DNA of 64,000 nt from Dryas octopetala (taxonomy: Eukaryota; Streptophyta; Magnoliopsida; Rosales; Rosaceae), in contig OY992836.1 of assembly GCA_963921425.1 (NCBI GenBank), forward strand, positions 14,711,614-14,775,613, in the 5' to 3' direction. A program made the position numbers and the translations under genes. The notes below the pieces were generated by a model. It had not been told where the DNA came from and made no database searches. It saw nothing but the letters and a program-made list of their open reading frames with translations. This document shows positions 56,017-64,000 of the stretch, one piece after another (within the stretch, counting starts at the first letter, position 1; each line of letters begins with the position of its first letter).

Positions 56017-57008
56017 CAGCCTCTTGTATGTATGCTGAGAAGCTGCATATTATATATGTAATTTGATACGCTAGTAATTATCTATATATCTATATATATT
56101 TATATTCATCAGTTGATTGTAGTCATCCATGTAGTTTCTGATTGTGAGCTTTAAACTTTAAAGCTCAAAAGAATAGTTTCGCGGCAAATATAATTGAAAG
56201 AAATAGGGGTGTTATTTGTTCATAGTCACGTGTTACTGTCGAGTAAATTAAGGACAGAAGAAGGCATATAAAACTTTCCTTCCATCTCGACCGGCAAATA
56301 TAGAAGGGGTTTGAAGGGTGATGTTCTCTTGCTAAGAATTCATCATATTGGGTTATACATTTATATAAGAATTCATATAACTAATGGCCGACATTGATAA
56401 TTTTAGTACATCAACTTATTAAATTGTCTATACAAGAGAACATTTTTCAGAATTTTAATCATTATTATGATGACCTAAGATTCTAAGAACATGTTATATA
56501 CTTATATGAGAGGAAAATGGATTATCTACTTGTGTTTTTTTTACTTTCAAGAGTTCTTATTTAATGCACATAAACAAGGGAGCTGCTTCCCATTGGAATA
56601 ATAAAACTCCCTAGTATTTCCCAGAAATTGTTTATCAGTCACTGTCACAGAGTGTCACTGTGTGTAAAATACAAGAGGGAAAGGAATAACAGGATTTTCA
56701 GGGTTGAGCCGAAGTCTTTTGTTTGCTTGTTGCTCTGTTAGTTTTGGCTTTTTGTTTCTTGGTGGGGTGAGCCCTCCGTATGTACCTTTCAATAAGATTT
56801 TTTTATTTACTAAAAAATAAAAGACATCGTACGACACTTGCACCATCTGATGAGCTGTGTGTCTCTTCCTAGTATTCTTCGACCAAACGCATGTTCCCTT
56901 CCACCACCCTCTCTAATAATGACGGAGCAGAGACTTAGCTTACGTTTATGGTTTTCTACTTTTCTAGTACCCAACCCATGATTTTGTAGTTCGGACCTTT
57001 AATGCCCC
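56017..57008. other. intergenic, auxilin-like 3' end to PPR start
   Basis: Auxilin-like 3' UTR and the PPR upstream region. Parts of this interval (to about 56223, and from about 56599) recur at 62244-62854 in the duplicated block; the middle ~375 bp are missing there. No gene or transposon recognised. Confidence 0.6.
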
Positions 57009-58622
57009 ATGACCCGATTCATGACCACCCTAACTCGTCCTATACGTTTACTTCACTTTCCCGTCATATGTGGTTGTTTAAAAGGCTTTCACTCACGCAC
57101 CTACCACTTGTTCGATGAAACAGCTCAAAGAGACCTCTACTCCCTCAACTCACTTCTTGCCTCATATACCCGAAATGGCGAATTTTCCACCACATGGGAT
57201 CTCTTCTGCTGCATTCACCGTGAGAAACACGACCTGAATGCGCACACTTTCACTCCAGTATTGGGTGCGTGCAGGGCGTTGCCATGCCCTGAACGTGGCA
57301 GGCAAGTCCACGGTCTTATGGTCAAAACGGGTAGTGAGTCCGGAACTGTAGCTAAGACTGCTGTAATGGACATGTACTCCAAGTACGGGTGTTTCGAGGA
57401 CTCCGTTCGAGTCTTTGAAGAGATGGAGTTCAAGGATGTTGTGACTTGGAATGCTATGCTCTCAAGTTTTTTACGCCATGGGCTTGCGCGAGAAACACTG
57501 GGTATGTTTGAAGCAATGAGGAGGGAGAGAGTGGAGTTCAGCGAGTTTACTTTGTGTTCTCTGCTTAAAGCTTGTGCCTCTTTGAAGGCCTTTCCACAGG
57601 GTAAGCAGGTTCATGGGTTGGTGGTTGGGATGGGCCGTGATATGGTAGTTTTGGGTACTGCTTTGGTTGACTTCTACTCTGGTGTTGGGTGTATTAGGGA
57701 AGCCATGAAAGTGTTCTCCAACTTGAAGTGTAGGAAGGATGATGTCATGCTCAATTCTTTAATTGCTGGGTGTGTTCGGAATCAAAAGTATGAAGAGGCA
57801 TTGTCGATTTTGTCTACCATGAAACCCAATGTAGTTGCACTCACCAGTGCTCTCGCTGCTTGCTCTGAGAATTCAAATTTGTGGATTGGGAAGCAGATAC
57901 ACTGCTTGGCAATACGCCATGGGTTCACATTTGATACTCAAATGTGCAATGTACTGTTGGACATGTATGCAAAGTGTGGGAAAATTTCGAATGCTCAATC
58001 TTTGTTCAATGGAATTTGCAATAAAGATGTAATTTCATGGACGAGCATGATTGATGCACATGGAAGTCATGGGAACGGGCTTGAAGCTCTTGATCTGTTC
58101 AAGAAGATGGGGGAGGAAGGAACTGGAGTCTTGCCTAATTCTGTGACTTTTCTTGCTCTTCTCTCAGCTTGTGGGCACTCGGGGCTGGTGGAGCAAGGCC
58201 GAGAATGTTTTAATTCAGTGACAGAGAGGTACGGTCTGGACCTGGATCCAGAGCACTATGTCTGTTACATAGATATGTTAGGCCGTGCTGGTCAGATAGA
58301 TGAAGTATGGTGTGTGTTTGATGATATGGTTAGGCATAGAATTAGGCCTACAGCAGCAGTATGGGCAGCAATGGTGAATGCTTGTAGCCATAACCTGGAT
58401 GTTACGAGGGGCAAGGTTGCTGCAAAACAGCTTTTGCAGTTAGAGCCAAATAATCCTGGGAATTATGTGCTCATATCAAACTTTTATGCAGCCATTGGAA
58501 GGTGGGATTCTGCAGATGAATTGAGAAGCATCATGAAGATGAAAGGACAGGTTAAGGAAACTGCAAGTAGCTGGGTCACTGACTCGCACTGCCATGAAAA
58601 TGCCATCAGGGTTTCTGTTTGA
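57009..58622 (+). CDS. PLS-type pentatricopeptide repeat protein (E-class end), 537 aa, intronless
   Basis: One uninterrupted ORF. Repeats of ~31-36 residues run through the protein with PPR signatures such as NSLLASYTRNGEFSTTWDLF, NAMLSSFLRHGLARETLGMF, SLLKACASLKAFPQGKQVHG, NVLLDMYAKCGKISNAQSLF and ALLSACGHSGLVEQGRECF. The L and S spacing and the tail (LEPNNPGNYVLISNFYAAIGRW..) put it in the PLS subfamily with an E-type C-terminus. There is no DYW deaminase domain. The first ~30 residues are Arg-rich and acid-free (MTRFMTTLTRPIRLLHFP), which suggests mitochondrial import. PLS proteins bind organelle RNA, usually for C-to-U editing. The target is unknown. ATG 57009 is the first start; 57021 is an alternative. 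A 5' fragment is duplicated at 62855. Confidence 0.92.
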   Translation: MTRFMTTLTRPIRLLHFPVICGCLKGFHSRTYHLFDETAQRDLYSLNSLLASYTRNGEFSTTWDLFCCIHREKHDLNAHTFTPVLGACRALPCPERGRQVHGLMVKTGSESGTVAKTAVMDMYSKYGCFEDSVRVFEEMEFKDVVTWNAMLSSFLRHGLARETLGMFEAMRRERVEFSEFTLCSLLKACASLKAFPQGKQVHGLVVGMGRDMVVLGTALVDFYSGVGCIREAMKVFSNLKCRKDDVMLNSLIAGCVRNQKYEEALSILSTMKPNVVALTSALAACSENSNLWIGKQIHCLAIRHGFTFDTQMCNVLLDMYAKCGKISNAQSLFNGICNKDVISWTSMIDAHGSHGNGLEALDLFKKMGEEGTGVLPNSVTFLALLSACGHSGLVEQGRECFNSVTERYGLDLDPEHYVCYIDMLGRAGQIDEVWCVFDDMVRHRIRPTAAVWAAMVNACSHNLDVTRGKVAAKQLLQLEPNNPGNYVLISNFYAAIGRWDSADELRSIMKMKGQVKETASSWVTDSHCHENAIRVSV

Positions 58623-59623
58623 GAAATCAAGAGTAGTAAGTACAACATTTTTTATACGGGTTGTCGAGAAATCTTTGCATGGTTGAATGCAGTAGCATAG
58701 CTATGACGCTGAGGGAGAGAAGGGACATATTGTTTTGTGGACTGTGTACTCAGGAGGCTAGGCATCGAACTTTTTTGAAGGATAGTTGAAGAGGGCCATG
58801 AGCTTGCTGGCTGGCGTATTTGGTTCATCAAGAAATTCAACGCCAGGTGAAGCACAAAAGAATGATCTGTAAGATTGATTAGTTTTGGTAATATTGTGTG
58901 TGAATCAGAATAAAAAAAACAAAAGGGTTAGATCTGCATGCTTTGTGATTCTGGGAATGTAAATTTTTGATTGGAAGCAAAGATAATCATATTTCCTGTG
59001 ACATATTGTATAGAAAGAAGTATCTGCAGCTGCTCTATCTTTTTATTTGTTTGTTTAATCTCTTTCATCTTCCTCCATGGTGCTATAAATATTACAAGTA
59101 ATTCATTTTTAGTGCGCTGACAGTTGACACAGAGAAAGGTGAATGTTGGTCCAACTTGAGAGGTTGCAATCAAATTGAGTCTCGCTGAGATATTTGGAAA
59201 AGTGATATGAGAATCTAAGCCCCTCCACGGCTCCACTTTAAGATTCAGAATCTTTGTGATTTGTGGCTCTACTTCAACATGGGAAAAGTAATGGTACACA
59301 AGAACCACATATATATAAAAAAAAGGTTGCATTTTTTAATGTGAAGGAAGACTTTGCCTTTGACACTTCATACACGTGTCAGCAAACCCCTTTGGATTAT
59401 TTTTGGGTGGCAGATTTCACTTATGCTGAGACTGGAGTTGCCTTAATCCCTTTTTTATAGTTTATTTAGGGTCAGATCAACATTCAATAGCCACATGTTC
59501 TTTACACAAAGCATGCGTGAATGAAAGCTGTGGAAACTTCCATTGTAGAAGCAAAATATATCCTCCATGGTAAAAGGTGATTAGATTTTCATTTCAACTC
59601 TTTTATAAAAGAGTTGAAGACAA
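58623..59623. other. PPR 3' flank (source of duplicated block)
   Basis: No gene recognised. From about 58664 to 59612 this sequence recurs at 63007-63928. It includes the PPR 3' UTR. Confidence 0.6.
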
Positions 59624-59821
59624 TTGGAGTTTGAGTTGGGCTCTAGCATTGCTGTTAATGCTATCTTGAACCAGGTGGATAATTTCCACCCTCTCTTTAG
59701 TATTATCAGCAGCTGCAAGGCAGTTCTCAATAGACAGTGGTGTGTAAAGATTAGTCATATCTACAAAGAGCAAAATGCTTTGGCAGATGGTCTTGCAGGG
59801 TGTTTGGGCCTAAAATCCTGA
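59624..59821 (+). pseudogene. RNase H-like remnant of a non-LTR (LINE) retroelement
   Basis: The frame reads MEFELGSSIAVNAIL, HPLFSIISSCKAVL, then VKISHIYKEQNALADGLAG. This is the end of the plant LINE-type RNase H domain (RVT_3 type: helix with S.AV, then I.HI.REQN..AD.LA). Only about 65 residues remain and nothing of reverse transcriptase is next to it. It starts just right of the duplicated block's source end. Confidence 0.6.
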
Positions 59822-61088
59822 ATTGGGTAAAGACTGGTTCTTTTGGGTTTACAGGCAAGGGAAATCAGAGAGGAGTAAAAGAAGCCCGAAAAAGCCCAAG
59901 CTAAAAAGATGACTTTGGTTGATGATCAACCAAAGGGAAACAAAGCCAAAATAGGGAAATAGAAGCAGACGACTTCGGTTGATGACTAACTGAAGGAATA
60001 TGATACAGGTTATCAAGATAAGAGAAAAAAGAACAGCTGGCAATGGATTGGCATGAATGACCTGATAGGGCTGACGTCAAAGAGGGCAGAACATTAAAAT
60101 TGCATCTCATTTGTTGGCCTATGTTTCTTGTCTATTTCTGCCGACTGGTTAAAACTTAGTTTTGGTATCCATTTTGGGATTTGTGTATCTCAGTCTGTTT
60201 ATTTTCAGTCATAATATTTATGAAAATGAATTATTATTAAAGTTGTTTCTAAATCTATTCCCCATTGATCATCTGAGTTAAGATTTATGCTTATTAATAT
60301 GAAAAGTTTTTATGGCCATGATTTATGTGATTGATAATAGCATTTATATTCATTTTTAACCGGTAAAAATCCTAATAAGATCTAGACAAAAGAATAATTT
60401 GTATTGAGTTAGTGGTTCTTACTTAGTAGACACTATCGTTTTTAGAGAAATTATTTCTTTGGGCTATCAAAAAATATAAAATTCCGGCATTGGACCATCA
60501 GAGGCCCAAACCGGTGGCACGCCCGCAAAGCCCAGATTAAAAAGGTCCAAACATTAAAGCATGAAGACCAGCCTATAATGCGCCGAAAGTTTTGAGCTAT
60601 AACACAGGGTTGGGTTATTCTAGGAAATTTAGGCTTTTAGTTATTCTCAACTCCTCCCCCTCCTGTTATTAGCTTATTACTCAAAAAGAAATGTTATCTA
60701 TCTTTTTTTTTTTTTTTTTTTTTTCTAATTTGGGATCATTTTTTAAAAATTATTTCTATACAAAATTAATTAAATTACAAATCATTAAATTATTCATTCT
60801 TTGATAAATTGTATATCGTTATCAACTGAAATTAGTTATTAAGCATGGGATAAAAATAAATTAATTAAATGGTGAAAAATAGAGCATGGCCAAAAAAAAA
60901 AAAAAAATTGGTAAAAAATAGAAAATGTTCATAATTCAAACCTTGAAAAGCAAGGAAGGTAAAACCAAAATATCATCCCCCAAAATTATGGTGCTTTCAA
61001 CGCACTCCTCTCTCATCCCTCCTTCTCTTCCCAACTACTAAATCGCCTTCGTTTCGACGCTTCGAGTCACTTCCTCTCATCGTCTCTG
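59822..61088. other. intergenic, old repeats and the start of a new leader
   Basis: Holds a palindrome at 59913-59935, AT-rich DNA and T runs (60701-60723). From about 60960 the sequence changes to a pyrimidine-rich gene-leader type. Short ORFs (for example 59849-60110, minus) show no known similarity. Confidence 0.45.
59913..59935. repeat. perfect 11-bp inverted repeat with 1-base centre
   Basis: CTTTGGTTGAT-g-ATCAACCAAAG. A similar but imperfect copy lies near 59971-59997 (cttcggttgatgactaactg). They may belong to a decayed transposon. Confidence 0.85.
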
Positions 61089-61121
61089 GTATTTTCCTTT
61101 TTTTATTTTCTTCAATATTCC

Positions 61122-61189
<68 letters not shown>

Positions 61190-61463
61190 GCTCTTTTTTG
61201 TATCTGGTTTTTGTTTTGTTTTATGTTTTGGTTTCTGGGTTCTGTTGCATCTCTGTTTGCTTGCTGAGAATCGGCGTCTCCGAGAACCTTGGAGGAGGAT
61301 TTCTCACTTTTTTTTTCTCAGCAACCAAACAAAGCGTTAGGGCTCTTCCAGATTCGGGTTTTATTTGATTGTTTTTGTTTATGGTAATTGACGGACCGCA
61401 TATTTATTTCTGGAGGATAAAAGTTTTGTGCCTTAGGTCTCTACTAGCTTCATATCGAATGAA
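61089..61463 (+). promoter_or_regulatory. acquired 5' leader of the chimeric J-domain gene
   Basis: Looks like a plant gene leader: cgcttcgagtcacttcctc, a possible CTCTG/GTATTT donor near 61088, the (TC)30 repeat and T-rich intron-like DNA. It does not match the auxilin-like gene upstream. Its parent gene is not in the window. Confidence 0.4.
61125..61184 (+). repeat. (TC)30 microsatellite
   Basis: Thirty uninterrupted TC units, about 370 bp before the J-domain coding part of the chimeric gene. Confidence 0.95.
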
Positions 61464-61550
61464 TTGTACGTGTTTAGTTTTAGGATTATTGAATTGATTG
61501 TGATGAAAACTAGGGTTTTGTTGTGTTGTTTATTTTGGGTGTTTGAATTG

Positions 61551-62243
61551 ATGATGCAAGCCATGCCAACTTTCACTTTCACTGCCATACCGACTTTCAC
61601 TTTCACTGCCACGCCGACTCTGGATGCGGTTGTCAAGAGGTGGTCAAGTGGAAAAGAGGGGAACTTGCGTGCATTACCTTCAACCTTGCAATATGTAGGT
61701 GTTTTTGATCTGCATGTGTTTTGGAATCATGGCATCATAAAAATTTAAATTTACCTCAAATTCTCAAGTGCAACTTGTCTAATGATATCTACTATATAAC
61801 TATTGTAGTTAGAAATAAATGCATTCTTCATGAACCTCCTTTATTGTTTGAACTTGATCTTAATAAAAATTCAGTCTAGAGAGTGAGGCTCTAGCGGGGG
61901 TTACTTGAACTAATTTTTATTCACTGGCAGATCCTTGGGCCTGATAGTGATTGGCAGCCTATTCCCTTAACAGAAGTCATAACTGCTGCTGCTGTAAAGA
62001 AAGCTTACAGAAAAGCCACTCTTTGTGTCCATCCTGACAAATTAACACTACGGGGTGCAAGTATTCAACAGAAGTACATATGCGAAAAGGTTTTCGATCT
62101 TCTAAGGGTGTGTTAAAGTCCATTCTCTTTTGTGGCATGATATATGAGTGTAGTTCTAATTCTTCCTACACTTGTCTTATTTGGTTGGTTGGTCTGTTTC
62201 ACTACAGGAAGCTTGGACCAAATTCAACTCAGAAGAGCGGTAG
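61551..62243 (+). CDS. chimeric mini J-domain gene (partial auxilin-like duplicate), 3 exons, 118 aa
   Basis: Exons 61551-61694, 61931-62107 and 62208-62243 join in frame to a TAG. The first ~22 codons (MMQAMPTFTFTAIPTF...) are not from auxilin and include a 24-bp tandem repeat (ccgactttcactttcactgc). At about 61615 the sequence switches to auxilin-like exon 6 ([20 protein letters not shown]) and continues through exons 7-8 with all splice sites, the HPD motif (residues 82-84, CVHPDKLTLRG) and the stop preserved. An in-frame ATG at 61464 would give 147 aa. It lacks the clathrin-binding and coiled-coil parts, so it could be a free J domain, or simply a pseudogene. Expression is unknown. An intact frame after substitutions is suggestive only. 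Confidence 0.55.
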
Positions 62244-63928
62244 CAGGCTCTTGTATGTATGCTGAGAAGCTAGCTGCATATTATATATGTAGTTTGAATC
62301 ATTTGATACGCTAGTAATTATCTATATATCTATATATATTTATATTCATCAGTTGATTGTAGTCATCCATGTAGGTTCTGATTGTGAGCTTTAAACTTTA
62401 AAGCTCAAAAGAATAGTTTCGCGGCAAATATAATTGAATGAAATAGGGGTGTTATTTGTTCATAATAAACAACTCCCTAGTATTTCCCAGAAATTGTTTA
62501 TCAGTCACTGTCACAGAGTGTCACTGTGTGTAAAATACAAGAGGGAAAGGAATAACAGGATTTTCAGGGTTGAGCCGAAGTCTTTTGTTTGCTTGTTGCT
62601 TTCTTAGTTTTGGCTTTTTGTTTCTTGGGGTAAGATTTTTATATTTACTAAAAAATAAAAGACATCGTACGACACTCGCACCATCTGATGAGCTGTGTGT
62701 CTCTTCCTAGCTTCCTAGTATTCTTCGACCAAACGCATGTTCCCTTCCACCACCCTCTCTAATAATGACGTAGCAGAGACTTGGCTTACGGTTATGGTTT
62801 TCTACTTTTCTAGTACCCAACCCATGATTTTGTAGTTCGGACCTTTAATGCCCCATGACCCGATTCATGACCACCCTAACTCGTCCTATACGTTTACTTC
62901 ACTTTCCCGCCATATGTGGTTGTTTAAAGGGCTTTCACTCACACACCTACCACTTGTTCGATGAAACAACTCAAAGAGACCTCTACTCCCTCAACGCACT
63001 TCTTGTCGAGAAATCTTTGCATGGTTGAATGCAGTAGCATCGCTATGAAGCCGAGGGAGAGAAGGGACATATTGTTTTGTGGACTGTGTACTCAGGAGGC
63101 TAGGCATTGAACTTTTTTGAAAGATAGTTGAAGAGGGCCATGAGCTTGCTGGCTGTAGTATTTGGTTCATCAAGAAATTCAACGCCAGGTGAAGCACAAA
63201 AGAATGATCTGTAAGATTGATTAGTTTTGGTAATATTGTGTGTGAATCAGAATAAAAAAAACAAAAGGGTTAGATCTGCATGCTTTGTGATTCTGTGAAT
63301 GTAAATTTTTTGGTTGGAGGCAAAGATAATCATATTTCCTGTGACATGTTGTATAGAAAGAAGTATCTGCAGCTGCTCTATCTTTTTATTTGTTTGTTTA
63401 TTCTCTTTCAACTTCCTCCATGGTGCTATAAATATTATGTAATTCATGATAACAAGTCAAGTAATTCATTTTTAGTGCTTTGACAGTTGACAGTGACACA
63501 GAGAAAGGTGAATGTTGGTCCAATTTGAAAAAGTGATATGAGAATCTAAGCCCCTCCACAAGATTCAGAATCTTTGTGATTTGTGGCTTAACTTCAATAT
63601 GGGAAAAGTAATGGTACACAAGAACCACATATATAACAAAAGGTTTCATTTTTTAATGTGAAGGAAGACTTTGCCTTTGACACTTCATTACAATATTACA
63701 TGCGTCAGCAAACCCCTTTGGATTATTTTTGGGTGGCAGATGTTACTTATGCTGGAGTTGCCTTAATCCCTTTTTTATAGTTTATTTAGGGTCAGATCAA
63801 CATTCAATAGCCTCATGTTCTTACACAAAGCATGCGTGAATGAAAGCTGTGGAAACTTTCATTGTAGAAGCAAAATATATCCTCCATGGTAAAAGGTGAT
63901 TAGATTTTCACTTTAACTCCTTTATAAA
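61616..63928 (+). repeat. tandem segmental duplicate of ~55305-59612 with internal deletions
   Basis: Aligns in order with the auxilin-like 3' exons and introns, the 3' UTR, the PPR start and the PPR 3' flank. Two main losses: ~375 bp (source 56224-56598) and 1504 bp (source 57160-58663, within and beyond the PPR gene). Introns are kept, so it is a DNA-level copy and not retroposition. Its right end near 63928 matches the source end near 59612. Confidence 0.92.
62855..63028 (+). pseudogene. truncated PPR gene copy
   Basis: Keeps the ATG and about 50 codons of the PPR gene (MTRFMTTLTRP...TYHLFDETTQRDLYSL). At about 63006 it jumps to sequence from beyond the PPR stop and ends at TGA 63026-63028 after 57 codons. 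What remains is the presumed targeting peptide and half a repeat. Confidence 0.9.
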
Positions 63929-64000
63929 TTAGGTGAAAATAGGCAATTACTTCTATGTTGATATTGGGTTTGTAGCAATTACTCCAAAAGAAATGCTATT
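63929..64000. other. end of window, no gene seen
   Basis: Sequence to the right of the duplicated block. Too short to classify. Confidence 0.5.

Overview
This window is nuclear DNA of a core eudicot plant. The genes carry many short introns with GT-AG borders, intergenic DNA is AT-rich, and the window holds plant-specific families (laccase, PPR protein, gamma carbonic anhydrase, SYP1 syntaxin) and plant transposon types (copia LTR element with an initiator-Met tRNA primer site, TRIM, Mutator-like TIR elements with 9-bp target duplications, MITE-like repeats). A rosid, perhaps Rosaceae, is my best guess from protein similarity recalled from memory. It is not proven by the sequence.

Layout. 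0-10 kb: a lignin-type laccase (+), an RCC1-repeat protein (-) converging on it, then a chloroplast-type glucose-6-phosphate 1-epimerase-like gene (+). 10-39 kb: syntaxin SYP112 (-), phosphopantetheine adenylyltransferase COAD (-), a TMEM53/DUF829 alpha/beta-hydrolase (-) head to head with a second alpha/beta-hydrolase (+) whose fourth intron holds a 3-kb gag-only copia element, a replication factor C subunit 3-like protein (+), RER1 (-) and soluble inorganic pyrophosphatase (+). From memory, SYP112-COAD-TMEM53-RER1-PPA2 follows the gene order of Arabidopsis At2g18260-At2g18230, with the second hydrolase and the RFC3-like gene placed inside the block here. 39-42 kb: two Mutator-like elements with perfect 9-bp target duplications, one a possible Pack-MULE. 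42-44 kb: mitochondrial gamma carbonic anhydrase. 44-49.8 kb: gene-poor. 49.9-58.6 kb: a 1506-residue auxilin-like J-domain protein and an intronless PPR gene.

58.6-64 kb: the most unusual part. About 4.3 kb covering the 3' end of the auxilin-like gene, the whole PPR gene and its downstream DNA has been copied about 6.3 kb to the right and has lost at least two internal blocks. The copied J-domain exons now sit in frame behind an unrelated 5' leader with a (TC)30 repeat, giving a possible chimeric mini J-domain gene. The copied PPR gene is cut to about 50 codons.

Apart from the shared head-to-head promoter and the tandem duplication, the genes are mostly housekeeping functions in separate pathways: lignin polymerisation, sugar-phosphate metabolism, membrane traffic (SYP112, RER1, auxilin), CoA synthesis, pyrophosphate removal, DNA metabolism and respiratory complex I. 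Exon coordinates were derived by reading splice sites and reading frames by hand. For every multi-exon model except the RER1 start choice, the frame closes exactly to the stop codon.
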